The notes: generated by a model not told the origin, from the sequence alone. A DNA stretch of 64,000 nt from Paenibacillus sp. FSL H8-0048 (GCF_038002825.1 NZ_JBBODF010000001.1:4030001-4094000), one strand, 5' to 3'. Shown: positions 17,701-24,998, numbered from the stretch's first letter. Translations and numbers: made by a program.

Positions 17701-17873
17701 ACAAAATCCCCGAAAATAAAAGCATTAAAATTCCCTGCAACTCCTAAAACCGGTGTTGGCGTATACGGCACCCCTGAAGCTGCTCTAACATCCGTCCCCC
17801 ATGTAAAGGCACTGGATAAAGTCAATAGGCCCGCCATAATGATGGCGGCTGTTTTACGTACTCTTTTTTTCAA
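14730..17873 (-). CDS. LPxTG-anchored surface protein: choice-of-anchor A domain plus huge Thr-Pro repeat stalk
   Basis: A cell-wall surface protein of 1,047 residues. An N-terminal signal peptide (residues 1-32, ending VRAASG) is followed by a globular choice-of-anchor A type domain (about 42-285; FNAFIFGDF, GSTVNVPSFAMNN and YGTILAPRADIHYKG are its typical beta-helix-like patches). A stalk of roughly 620 residues follows, made of TPTPTVKP, TPTPTAVP and TPTPTAEP variants. A sortase signal LPKTG sits at 1012-1016 with a hydrophobic segment and a basic tail. The start is TTG at 17873, with AGGAGGT eight bases upstream. The gene lies behind a c-di-GMP riboswitch and terminator, so expression should follow the sessile/motile switch. 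The stalk DNA is highly repetitive, so copy number may vary between strains. Confidence 0.88.
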   Translation of the reverse strand: MKKRVRKTAAIIMAGLLTLSSAFTWGTDVRAASGVPYTPTPVLGVAGNFNAFIFGDFVQGNDQIEGRLAAAGNITLTGGYGVARAYRDAAPTDVLVAGKDFVHSGSGEIYGNVVFGNSFTANEPSVSIKGGKKNASPIDFAAEQQMLISRSTEYGALAGTNEIGDNHYGQLTINAPDAFNVVHLDAATLAKTNYIQFNIAPNATLIINISGSTVNVPSFAMNNGRASQVLFNFYEASEVNIEYTSFYGTILAPRADIHYKGAELYGTLIAKSFSGGVEMHLGMYEGEGPPPSPTPTVTPTPTVTPTPTVTPTPTVKPTPTVTPTPTVKPTPMVTPTPTVTPTPTVTPTPTVTPTVTPTPTVKPTPTPTVKPTPTIKPSPTPLCTPTPKPTVKPTPTPTVKPTPTPTVKPTPTPTVKPTPTPTVKPTPTPTVKPTPTPTVKPTPTPTVKPTPTPTVKPTPTPTVKPTPTPTVKPTPTPTVKPTPTPTVKPTPTPTVKPTPTPTVKPTPTPTAVPTPTPTAVPTPTPTAVPTPTPTAVPTPTPTAVPTPTPTAVPTPTPTAVPTPTPTAVPTPTPTAEPTPTPTAVPTPTPTAGPTPTPTAVSTPTPTAVPTPTPTAEPTPTPTAVPTPTPTAVPTPTPTAVPTPTPTAGPTPTPTAEPTPTPTAVPTPTPTAVPTPTPTAGPTPTPTAVPTPTPTAGPTPTPTAEPTPTPTAEPTPTPTAVPTPTPTVEPTPTPTAEPTPTPTAEPTPTPTAEPTPTPTAEPTPTPTAEPTPTPTAEPTPTATPTAEPTPTPTAVPTPTPTAEPTPTPTAEPTPTPTAEPTPTPTAEPTPTPTAEPTPTPTAEPTPTPTATPTPTATPTATPTATPTATPTPTATPTATPTATPTATPTATPTPTATPTATPTPTATPTADSTPVTTPAPTSPPFSFPPVPTPTPIIGFIVSNDVAVNDDPLPLGPVVAPTATTVPAPTPTPAVAVEPIAATPAPTPSAEPAPDVVLIDDEVPLGGVPVDGTLPKTGESSPAPYYFAGLALAGLGLILRRTTRNSKRK

Positions 17874-17927
17874 TAGTCCACACCTCCTAGTTACTATTCT
17901 ATGAATCTGTCACGCGACTATAACAAC

Positions 17928-17964
17928 AAAAAGACCGCCACGAAGGGTTAGCTTCACGGCGGCC
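17928..17964 (-). terminator. Terminator of the c-di-GMP riboswitch expression platform
   Basis: On the minus strand GGCCGCCGTGAAG, a six-base loop, CTTCGTGGCGGTC and TTTTT. It directly follows the aptamer and lies 60 bases before the adhesin start codon. Confidence 0.85.
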
Positions 17965-18046
17965 GGACGACCCTAGCCTCAACTTTAGAGACAGTAGATT
18001 CCTGACTTTGCGTCCCGTTCTTTCGATACGGTTTGCGTTTGTACAT
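17958..18046 (-). promoter_or_regulatory. Cyclic di-GMP-I (GEMM) riboswitch aptamer
   Basis: Read on the minus strand, the hallmark pieces appear in order: CGCAAACC, a short stem closed by a CGAAAG tetraloop, GGGACGCAAAGTC, then GGAATCTA and GGCTAGGGTCGTCCGG. These match the GEMM-I consensus, including the GCAAACC / GNRA tetraloop / GGGACGCAAAG core. Coupling to a terminator means control of transcription; whether ligand turns it on or off cannot be read directly. Confidence 0.88.
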
Positions 18047-18435
18047 GATTTCGGTATGAAATTGAGATTCGCTTATGTAAATTCATGGTTGAGTCTATGA
18101 CATTTGTTACTTTTGTACTAATTTTAGTTTATCCGCTCCCCCACCCTATTGTCAATCCATTCCCAGTATATTTTTTGAAATTATTTTCGCAATGATTTCT
18201 TATTGAACCCTTGTACCATAAGGCTTAACGGGCGAGTCTCTTGTTTATCTGCTGACGAAAAAAGTCGAGAAATCAGAGAATCGGCTGTAGCCGTTTATCT
18301 CTTCTCTCTACAATTGTATCAATTTATATTATTAAAATTTGATGCATTTGTCCTATTTCATCACCCTCAGCCCAGCTCCACTCATCATCTGCTCCTGTTC
18401 AAAGCAATTTTACCTATTTATAGGCATCTCAACTG

Positions 18436-18464
18436 AAAAAAAGTGCCGCCCATAAGGACGACAC
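18436..18464 (-). terminator. Terminator of the 35-residue membrane peptide gene
   Basis: On the minus strand GTGTCGTCC, loop, GGGCGGCAC followed by TTTTTTT. Confidence 0.75.
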
Positions 18465-18503
18465 CTGCTAATAGAATTCATATATTTTGAATAAAAATGT
18501 CGC

Positions 18504-18611
18504 CTAGGCAGACCCGAACAGCTGAACCCAGCCAATCATCGATACCCAGAGCGGAACACTTAGAATAATCCCGAATACCAAACCACGGCGGAGACTTCCT
18601 TCATGACTCAT
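18504..18611 (-). CDS. Small membrane peptide, 35 residues
   Basis: A short frame with its own ribosome site and terminator. AAAGGAGA lies eight bases before the ATG at 18611. The 35-residue product starts MSHEGSLRRG and continues with one hydrophobic segment of about 22 residues (LVFGIILSVPLWVSMIGWV). Basic residues before the segment suggest the N-terminus stays inside. No homologue is recognised. The hairpin plus T7 at 18436-18464 gives it a complete transcription unit in otherwise AT-rich DNA, which argues that it is real. Confidence 0.65.
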   Translation of the reverse strand: MSHEGSLRRGLVFGIILSVPLWVSMIGWVQLFGSA

Positions 18612-18795
18612 TGCCATTCTCCTTTGAGCTGATTTATTTTTCAATCTTTATTATTTCAATTTTAATATATAATAATTCGTTTTATTTTATTGCGAAAAAA
18701 ATCACATTATTTGAGTAATTTATTAAACCCATTGATTATTTTTTGAAAAATGAGTTACAATGCGAATATACGTTCTCTTCGAGGGGTTGAGAGAG

Positions 18796-19173
18796 ATGCA
18801 TAGAGCAGAGAGTCAGGATAACCTGCTGGTCAAATCCTATATTTTGCTGCCGCTTATACTATCCGCCTTTGAGCGCGATGCTTCTGCTATATCCTCAGAG
18901 CTGCGCACGCCCGCGCCTTATCTGGAGGTGATCCAGAGGGCCGTCCATGCCGCTTCTGCCGATCTGCGGGAGATTCGTGCCGGGATGCGCGCCCGTGGTC
19001 TGAAGGTCTATGAACAGCAGCGGCTGGAGGCGGGCGTTGAAGCCAGATTCGTCTGCAGAGGTTATCACGAGCGGATGCTGCTGCTGGATGATGTGATTGC
19101 CGCCCAGGCCACTCTGCATATGCGGAGATATCTGGGTATGGAGAAGACGGAGCAGGGCGGCGGTTCGAAGTAA
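18796..19173 (+). CDS. Hypothetical protein, 125 residues
   Basis: A small cytosolic protein of unknown function. The chosen ATG at 18796 is preceded by GAGGGGTTGAGAGAG. The product is helical and rich in Arg, Glu and Leu (for example VHAASADLREIRAGMRARG), with no membrane segment or known catalytic motif. Upstream DNA is very AT-rich, with a possible promoter before 18760. It reads like the many short conserved proteins of Bacillales without assigned roles. Confidence 0.65.
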   Translation: MHRAESQDNLLVKSYILLPLILSAFERDASAISSELRTPAPYLEVIQRAVHAASADLREIRAGMRARGLKVYEQQRLEAGVEARFVCRGYHERMLLLDDVIAAQATLHMRRYLGMEKTEQGGGSK

Positions 19174-19183
19174 GGTTAACAAA

Positions 19184-19211
19184 AGAAGCCTGCCGCAAGC
19201 GGCAGACTTCT
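19184..19211 (-). terminator. Terminator dyad between convergent small genes
   Basis: AGAAGCCTGCCGC / GCGGCAGACTTCT with a two-base loop. On the minus strand it ends in CTTCTTTTG, serving the 46-residue peptide gene; it also faces the end of the plus-strand gene. Confidence 0.65.
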
Positions 19212-19236
19212 GCATTAAATGATCACCCGGATGCGG

Positions 19237-19377
19237 TTACATTAACAACGTCCAATACCCGAGCGTGCCGCATATAACCACCACAGCTACCGGGTACAGG
19301 ATTCTACGGCTTACCTGATCCCTGAACGCAAGAAACAAACAAAGCATACAAAGCCATGCAATTAGAAGGCTTCCCAT
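19237..19377 (-). CDS. Small membrane peptide, 46 residues
   Basis: A frame of 46 residues starting at the ATG at 19377. Two hydrophobic stretches (LLIAWLCMLCLFLAF and YPVAVVVICGTLGYWTLLM) are split by the charged turn RDQVSRRI, so it should form a membrane hairpin. AAGGAG lies about 17 bases upstream, a little far; an overlapping ATG nearer to it opens a different, eight-codon frame. The terminator at 19184-19211 follows. Function unknown. Confidence 0.5.
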   Translation of the reverse strand: MGSLLIAWLCMLCLFLAFRDQVSRRILYPVAVVVICGTLGYWTLLM

Positions 19378-19549
19378 CTATTATGCATACGCTCCTTCCC
19401 GGCATTCCTGCCCCTCTCCAGCGGTAGACCGCCTCAGAGCACAACTATCCTTATATACTTATATAGGAAGATTCCCCGCCGAATATCCCAATTATACCAG
19501 CTGACAGCCAATCCGGAGCATTATTTCTTCAACAATGCCGTCAGAAAAT

Positions 19550-19972
19550 TCACATTTCCTCTTCCAGCACAGGATATTCCCAGAACCCCAGACGTCCCTT
19601 GGCAGGGATGGGATGTACCAGCGGAACAACCTCCTCCAGCTTCCAGGCATACCTTCCTTCGGCATAATTGCCGAATATATATTCATTGCCGTCCGGCCAG
19701 CCTTGCTGCGCCAGCTCCGGCGTCACCTCACAGCAATCCGCAATGCGGCTGACCGCAATGATCCTGCCGGTTGGCAGATTGTCCGCAGTGTAGCCATGAC
19801 GGGCCAGCAACGACTGATACGGCTCCGTCCGGCAGATCGCCTTATTCACCTGCATCCCGGCATGAATGGCTAACTCTCCCCGGTAGGCAGTCCGCCAGGT
19901 CCGGGTTTCGATTTGTTTTTCTCCCAGCGCAATTAACGTGGCCCACGGCTGGCGAATGGTCAGGCATTTCAT
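19550..19972 (-). CDS. ASCH-domain protein
   Basis: A protein of 140 residues with the ASCH fold (a PUA-like RNA-binding beta-barrel). The N-terminal motif LTIRQPWATLIALGEKQIETRTW and the GELAIHAG patch are characteristic: the segment binds a nucleic acid or nucleotide in related domains. GAGGAGG lies eleven bases before the ATG at 19972. Proteins of this type are proposed to act in RNA processing or coactivation, and some have amidohydrolase activity on modified nucleosides. No operon partner is visible. Confidence 0.82.
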   Translation of the reverse strand: MKCLTIRQPWATLIALGEKQIETRTWRTAYRGELAIHAGMQVNKAICRTEPYQSLLARHGYTADNLPTGRIIAVSRIADCCEVTPELAQQGWPDGNEYIFGNYAEGRYAWKLEEVVPLVHPIPAKGRLGFWEYPVLEEEM

Positions 19973-20074
19973 AATGTAGCTTGCCTCCTCTGGTGATAGA
20001 ATAATAGTTAAGAAGGAAGACAGATAAAATATAGGTAACAAATTAGATCAAGAGTACGGGGTATTAAAAATGAA

Positions 20075-20167
20075 AATTATTCAATGAGGATACCACATAT
20101 AAGCTAGGTGTCAAATATAATCATGTCCAGGTTAGAAGAATTGATATTGAACTGTTTGAAGATCAAG
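20075..20167 (+). pseudogene. Possible gene fragment cut by the IS1182-family element
   Basis: A frame without stop reads NEDTTYKLGVKYNHVQVRRI and continues as an acidic stretch (DIELFEDQE) into the insertion sequence. On the far side, at about 22145, the sequence EMFSLSI then stop could be its end. There is no start codon or ribosome site, so at most it is a remnant. I do not recognise the family. Confidence 0.3.
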
Positions 20168-20422
20168 AAAAGGGGCTGTCCCAAAAGCCATGAAGTGGCT
20201 GCTTGGGACAGCTCTTTATTTTGTAGTAGGATCAACGTGAGCACTTGGGTGAACGCTGCGCGAACGGACCGTTGTTCCAATCGCTGTGCTCTCCAGATTT
20301 TTTTCATTCCCCTTAACGGTGAAAATCCGGAGACCAAGGCGACCGCTGCCGCTTTTCCACAATCGTTCCGTCCTCTCCGCTGTTTAAGCGGGAAAAGGTT
20401 CTTCAAATCTTTCTAAAATCAC

Positions 20423-20490
20423 ACAAAGAAACCTCTCTTTTGTTAAAATGGAGTTACCACACAACCATTTCAAAGGAGAGGTTTCTTTGT
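20423..20490 (+). promoter_or_regulatory. 15-bp inverted repeat that would mask the transposase start
   Basis: ACAAAGAAACCTCTC at 20423-20437 is exactly complementary to GAGAGGTTTCTTTGT at 20476-20490. The second arm contains part of the ribosome site and the TTG start. A transcript entering from outside would fold and hide both. Confidence 0.65.
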
Positions 20491-22046
20491 ACATTCAATA
20501 TACCATGGACCAACTTTGCTTGCCAATGGATCTGGAAGAAGATATCCCGAAAAATCACCTCGTTCGCGTCGTGAATGCTGCCGTCAACCGGCTGGACAAC
20601 GCCATTTTTGACGCGGCCTATCCCGGCGGCGGCCGTGACAGCTACCATCCTAAAATGCTTACCAAAGTCATCATCTACGCATACACTCAGCGAATCTATT
20701 CGTCTCGCCAAATCGCCAAAGCGGTCCGGGAGAACATTCCCTTCATGTGGCTGGCCGGACGGCAGCGACCCGACTTCCGCACGCTGAATCGCTTCCGTTC
20801 CCAGCGGATGAGAAATGTCCTCGAAACGGTATTTACCGCCGTGCTTCAGTTTCTGGCTAACGAAAAATACGTGTCTCTGGAGCATTATTTTGTGGACGGC
20901 ACTAAGATTGAGGCGAATGCCAATCGCTACACCTTTGTCTGGAGCAAAGCGGTCAGCAAACACAAAGCGAAACTGCAAGATAAGGTACAGGCCCTATTCG
21001 CTGACATTGACGTAGCGGAAGAGCAGGAAGAACAAAAGAACCAGGGCAAAGATCTGGCTGAACTCCGCACGGGTTCAGAAATGGACAGTGAGAAACTCGA
21101 ACAAGCCGTACAAAAGCTTGAAGCTCAGCTTGCCGAAAAACCGAAAGACACGCCCCTAAAAAAGACGGTTCGGAAGTTGCGTAAGGATTTGCTCCCTCGA
21201 CTGCAGAAGTACGAACAATATCAAAAGCTGCTTGGGGACCGTAACAGTTTCAGCAAGACCGATCCAGAGGCAACGTTTATGCGGATGAAAGAAGATCACA
21301 TGCGAAATGGCCAACTGAAGCCAGGTTATAATCTACAGATCGGGACCGAAAACCAGTTTATTTTGGCCTACAGTCTCCATCAAAGACCGGGTGACACCCG
21401 CTGTTTAGAACCACATCTGGAAAAAACAAAGCAATTCCTCGGGAAACTTCCAAAGACGATCATTGCAGATGCCGGCTATGGAAGTGAAGAAAACTACGCC
21501 TATCTGGAAAAGAGCGAGATACAGGCCGTCGTGAAATACAGCACCTACCACAAAGAAAAGAGCAAAGCCTGGAAAGCCGACGTCGGAAAAATCGAGAACT
21601 GGACCTACGACGGATCCGAGGATCGTTGGACGTGTTTAGCTGGACACCCGCTGTATTTCCAACGAGAAAGCAAGGAAACCACAGAGAGTGGATACGAAAT
21701 TAAGAAGCGTCACTACCAAAGTCAAAGCTGCGGAGGTTGTCCGCTAAAAGAAAACTGCACGAAGGGAAGCGGAAACCGGGAAATCGCAGTCAGTTTGGAG
21801 CGGCTTAGATACCAGAAACAGGCGAAAGAAATCCTCCGAAGCGAGGAAGGCTATCTATTGGCCGTACGTCGAATGACGGAGCCGGAAAGTGTATTTGGAC
21901 AATTAAAGAATAACCGGGGCTTCCGGCGCTTTCTGCTTCGCGGCTTGGAAAAAGTGACGCTGGAGGTCGGTTGGCTTTCGCTCGCCCACAACCTGCTGAA
22001 GCAAGCAGCGAACGACCAGAAACGCAAAGAAGCGGTCCTCCAATAA
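20487..22046 (+). CDS. IS1182-family transposase
   Basis: A DDE transposase of about 519 residues. I prefer the TTG at 20487: AAAGGAGAGG lies just before it and the product then starts YIQYTMDQLCLPMDLEEDIP, the usual start of this family; the ATG at 20448 has no ribosome site. An N-terminal DUF772-type domain is followed by a DDE domain with YFVDGTKIEANANRYTFVW (first Asp), IIADAGYGSEENY (second Asp) and a C-terminal Glu in RMTEPESVFGQLKNNRGF. A Cys cluster (CGGCPLKENC) near residue 435 is normal for the family. The frame is intact, so the element may be active. Confidence 0.9.
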   Translation: MYIQYTMDQLCLPMDLEEDIPKNHLVRVVNAAVNRLDNAIFDAAYPGGGRDSYHPKMLTKVIIYAYTQRIYSSRQIAKAVRENIPFMWLAGRQRPDFRTLNRFRSQRMRNVLETVFTAVLQFLANEKYVSLEHYFVDGTKIEANANRYTFVWSKAVSKHKAKLQDKVQALFADIDVAEEQEEQKNQGKDLAELRTGSEMDSEKLEQAVQKLEAQLAEKPKDTPLKKTVRKLRKDLLPRLQKYEQYQKLLGDRNSFSKTDPEATFMRMKEDHMRNGQLKPGYNLQIGTENQFILAYSLHQRPGDTRCLEPHLEKTKQFLGKLPKTIIADAGYGSEENYAYLEKSEIQAVVKYSTYHKEKSKAWKADVGKIENWTYDGSEDRWTCLAGHPLYFQRESKETTESGYEIKKRHYQSQSCGGCPLKENCTKGSGNREIAVSLERLRYQKQAKEILRSEEGYLLAVRRMTEPESVFGQLKNNRGFRRFLLRGLEKVTLEVGWLSLAHNLLKQAANDQKRKEAVLQ

Positions 22047-22233
22047 CGGAGAATCGCTCCTTTTTTTACTTGGTAAGCTTTGAAAAAGTTGCAGGTTTTG
22101 TTTCCACCTATAGAATATTTACTTTTGGGACAGCCCCTTTTCTTGAGATGTTTTCATTATCCATTTAAGGAAAGAAGCCCGGACCCCAACTGTGTGTCCA
22201 GGAAATTATAAATTTTCGTAAATCAAATGGTTA

Positions 22234-22440
22234 TTATGACTTACGTCTCCATTTTACAATAGAACGAATTATAACAAAAAGAACGAGTACAACAAGAAGA
22301 ATATTAGTCATTGCTAATGATGAAATTAGTTTATCTATACTTTTTGCGGTTTCGTTGCTGGTGTATACCATTGTCGAATTTAGATTGCTAACTTGATTCG
22401 CTACATTATTAATTGGTTGAACTAAATCATTTGAATTCAA
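22234..22440 (-). CDS. Small membrane protein, 68 residues
   Basis: A 68-residue product from a TTG start at 22440, with GAGGAGG eight to ten bases upstream. The first 40 residues are polar (many Asn and Ser), followed by a single membrane segment (ILLVVLVLFVIIRSIV) and a basic end KWRRKS, so the C-terminus is inside and the N-terminal part outside. The DNA is much more AT-rich than its surroundings. It lies between the IS element and a divergent secreted-protein gene, and both could be a horizontally acquired pair. Function unknown. Confidence 0.6.
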   Translation of the reverse strand: MNSNDLVQPINNVANQVSNLNSTMVYTSNETAKSIDKLISSLAMTNILLVVLVLFVIIRSIVKWRRKS

Positions 22441-22583
22441 ATCTTTTCCTCCTCAAACAGTTTTAATATCTTATTATGTTTTTATATTTAATTTTATACC
22501 ATAACTTTTCTCACTTAAAGAATAATTTTCCAATGGTAATATTTTATTTGTAATAAAATTCATTTTATGGAGGTATACTTAAT

Positions 22584-23297
22584 ATGTTAGAATTAAAGAA
22601 AATTCTTTCCACTTCTTTAGCCGCTGCTTTACTGCTCACATCTACAGCTGTTGCCTCTGCTGATACAGCAACAGCTCCCACAGGAGTAGCTCAATCCGTC
22701 CAACAAGAATTCCCACTACAACTTGATGAACTTACTACAATTTCTACCCCTTATGATCCTTCACTTTACAGTTTCCAAAGATCTGAATCGCCTAGCGAAG
22801 TTATTGTTAAAGTGGTTGACATGAATTCCGGTCGTATTGTAGAGACTATCGGTGAAAAAATCGAAGCTCACATGAAACCGGCTGGAGTGTCTATCATGGC
22901 AAGTGGTACCTATACTACCAGAACTGCTTACAGAACATTCACGGATCCAGGAGTTAACGGCCAACACTTTGCAGGAGCTGACTTATACACAGTATATAAC
23001 TGCTGGCAGAGTGGATCTTTTGGTCAAATCAATTCTGTATCTGATACATACTGGTCCCCAATGCCTGGTAATGCAGACTTCACATTAGAGGCTCCACATC
23101 AACAATCGCAACCAACTGGAAACACTAACACCTTCCCTACTAATAAAATCACAACAACAGGAACTGTAGTATTTTCTACACATAAAAGTTCTGCTTTTGG
23201 GATTTCACTTGGAGCCTTTTCATTCACTTTAGGTGCAGACGGATATAACAGATACACAGTAAGAAACGCAGCTTATAACATCACTTTTGGTCAATAA
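22584..23297 (+). CDS. Secreted protein of unknown function
   Basis: An exported protein of 237 residues. The signal peptide (KKILSTSLAAALLLTSTAVASA) should be cut after ASA at about residue 26. The mature chain has a short Pro/Gln-rich start, a segment with VDMNSGRIVETIGEKIEAH, and a C-terminal half rich in Thr, Tyr, Phe and Gly, typical of beta-structured secreted proteins. No catalytic motif is visible. A good ribosome site (ATGGAGG) precedes the ATG and a terminator follows at 23308. AT-rich base use like its divergent neighbour suggests acquisition by transfer. Confidence 0.7.
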   Translation: MLELKKILSTSLAAALLLTSTAVASADTATAPTGVAQSVQQEFPLQLDELTTISTPYDPSLYSFQRSESPSEVIVKVVDMNSGRIVETIGEKIEAHMKPAGVSIMASGTYTTRTAYRTFTDPGVNGQHFAGADLYTVYNCWQSGSFGQINSVSDTYWSPMPGNADFTLEAPHQQSQPTGNTNTFPTNKITTTGTVVFSTHKSSAFGISLGAFSFTLGADGYNRYTVRNAAYNITFGQ

Positions 23298-23307
23298 ATA
23301 ACAGCAA

Positions 23308-23340
23308 AACCTGCCGGACCTTTGTCTGGCAGGTTTATTT
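23308..23340 (+). terminator. Terminator of the secreted-protein gene
   Basis: AACCTGCCGGA, a loop, TCTGGCAGGTT then TATTTT, eleven bases past the stop codon. Confidence 0.8.
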
Positions 23341-23431
23341 TATGTATACTGTAATTTTTTTTGTACCAGGCCTAAACCTTGGACTGCACCAAGGTTACTA
23401 CTAGGAAATCCCTATCAGCAATTCAACGAAA

Positions 23432-23465
23432 AATAGCGGGTTCCCAAAACTCCAGGAACCCGCGC
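23432..23465 (-). terminator. Terminator after tRNA-Thr
   Basis: On the minus strand GCGGGTTCC, loop, GGAACCCGC followed by TATTTTTCG, about 20 bases past the tRNA 3' end. Confidence 0.75.
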
Positions 23466-23485
23466 CACTATCAACTTCACAAATA

Positions 23486-23557
23486 TGCTGGTGAAGGGAA
23501 TTGAACCCCCGGCCTACGCATTACGAGTGCGTTGCTCTACCCCTGAGCTACACCAGC
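23486..23557 (-). tRNA. tRNA-Thr (anticodon CGU)
   Basis: A complete cloverleaf on the minus strand, 72 nt. The acceptor stem GCTGGTG pairs with CACCAGC, the D-arm reads GCTCAGGGGTAGAGC, the anticodon stem is ACGCA / TGCGT with loop CTCGTAA, and the T-arm GGGGGTTCAATTCCC is standard. The anticodon CGT reads ACG codons. No CCA is encoded, so it must be added. Confidence 0.93.
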
Positions 23558-23645
23558 CTACAGGCTTTGTTAGCCTGCCAAACAAAAAATATTATAACTC
23601 TTCCAGCGGAAAACGCAACCCCTTTTTCCGCTGGCAGCTGTGTCA

Positions 23646-24425
23646 TCAGCCGTGCATGAGCCCCAGCCTGCGGAAATAATCCAGCGCGAGCTTAGCGCTT
23701 GCAAGAGAGGATTCCTCGTAGGCCTCTTGCTCCACAATATAGTAGAGAATTCCGCTCTGCTCCGCTATCTCGAAGACGCTCTGAAAATCGACCTCTCCCT
23801 TTCCAAGATCGGTCTCCTCCTGGTTGGCTCCAAAATCCTTAATATGGACCAGCGGAACACGTCCGGCATACCGTGACACATAATCAGCCGGGTTGGCTCC
23901 GCCCCTGTATACCCAGCCCAGATCGAACTCTGCCAGCATATGCTCCGCAGGAATCTGCTCCAGCCAGATATCAATGACCGCCTTGCCGTCAACCTCAGCG
24001 AATTCATAATCATGATTGTGGTAGCCATACTGCATTCCCGCTGCCCGGACCATCGCGGAAGCCTTCTCAAAGAATGGAATTAACCTCGTTACATCGTCGA
24101 TGGAAGGGCTGGGCGGAAGCGGCGCTGACGGGGTGATAATATATTGAATTCCCAGCTCCGCCGCGTACTCGATCTCCCTGGCCAATGCCCGCTCCATCTG
24201 TTCCAGGCTGCTGAAGTCCAGACCCACATGCGCCGAAGGCGCTGCAAGACCCAGTTCATCCAGCCTGCGACGAAGTACCCCGGCAGCTACGCCGAAATAT
24301 CCGGCGAATTCCACCACCTGGTATCCCATCTCTGCTACCTTGCCCAGTGTGCCAAGGAAATCCCGCTCCGTCTGGTCACGCAGTGTATACATTTGAATTC
24401 CGATCTGCCGCGCTGCTTCTGCCAT
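23646..24425 (-). CDS. Sugar phosphate isomerase/epimerase (AP-endonuclease-2-like TIM barrel)
   Basis: A TIM-barrel protein of 259 residues of the xylose-isomerase-like superfamily. Typical metal-site patches are seen: PSAHVGLDF, GYHNHDYEF, LAEFDLGWVYRGG and LVHIKDFG, with His, Glu and Asp residues that bind a divalent metal. I chose the ATG at 24425 with AAGGAG ten bases upstream. Relatives act on inositol-type sugars or unknown sugar phosphates; the substrate is not predictable. It lies next to the thiamine-binding-type gene in the same direction, with a gap of about 50 bases. Confidence 0.85.
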   Translation of the reverse strand: MAEAARQIGIQMYTLRDQTERDFLGTLGKVAEMGYQVVEFAGYFGVAAGVLRRRLDELGLAAPSAHVGLDFSSLEQMERALAREIEYAAELGIQYIITPSAPLPPSPSIDDVTRLIPFFEKASAMVRAAGMQYGYHNHDYEFAEVDGKAVIDIWLEQIPAEHMLAEFDLGWVYRGGANPADYVSRYAGRVPLVHIKDFGANQEETDLGKGEVDFQSVFEIAEQSGILYYIVEQEAYEESSLASAKLALDYFRRLGLMHG

Positions 24426-24473
24426 GAAGAATCCGCTCCTTATCATCATTTCTGGTTGGATACTATATTCACT

Positions 24474-24782
24474 CTATTTCCCCTGAAGCTTGCGCTCTAC
24501 GGATTCCAGCTTGCTGCGGCTGGTGGAGGTCTTGTCGCGCCGATCGTCGATCTTGAGCGAGGTGGAGACTCTCTGCGCCCCGGCGGTGAACGGCGACTCA
24601 TGCAGCGCTTCTACCGCAGCCAGAATCCGCCCCACCGGTCCCTCAATAATCGTACCCATAGAAGTTAGCTCATACGTAATGCCCTCCACCGTCTCCAGCA
24701 CGCGCTGCATCTCGGCCACATAGCTGCTAAGGCTGGTGCTGCCTGTCCCAATCGGAATAACGGTCACTTCGCCAATTGCCAT
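24474..24782 (-). CDS. MTH1187/YqgV-type thiamine-binding family protein
   Basis: A small ferredoxin-like-fold protein of 102 residues. The start IGEVTVIPIGTGSTSLSSYV and central TYELTSMGTIIEGPV, then a tail with KIDDRRDK, match the thiamine-binding (MTH1187) family, which includes YkoF- and YqgV-like proteins. Members bind thiamine or derivatives as oligomers; the cellular role is not settled. A ribosome site AGGGAGG precedes the ATG. The region upstream carries no other gene until nrdD on the opposite strand. Confidence 0.78.
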   Translation of the reverse strand: MAIGEVTVIPIGTGSTSLSSYVAEMQRVLETVEGITYELTSMGTIIEGPVGRILAAVEALHESPFTAGAQRVSTSLKIDDRRDKTSTSRSKLESVERKLQGK

Positions 24783-24998
24783 TGCTATTTCCCTCCCTAA
24801 AGTATCTGGTGTGCCTGCCGCTTACTTATTCCCTTATTGTAACGCTTCGCCAGGCTCGCCACAAATCACCTGCACCCTCTCTTTTCTATTAATATCCGTC
24901 AAAATGATTACCAGGATTAGACGCACTCTATTTATGGATTCTTTGTGGCGTATTTTCGGAGATTTTATGAAAAATTCAAGGCAGATTTAGAGGAAAGT

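Larger units (their letters stand above)
20163..22146 (+). mobile_element. IS1182-family insertion sequence
   Basis: About 1.98 kb bounded by inverted repeats. The left end reads GGGGCTGTCCCAAAAG at 20172-20187 and the right end CTTTTGGGACAGCCCC at 22122-22137. The complementarity extends outward over TCAAGAAAA / TTTTCTTGA, so either the inverted repeat is longer (25 bp, outer limits given here) or the element landed in a palindrome. It carries one transposase gene; the left 280 bases are non-coding. Confidence 0.85.
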
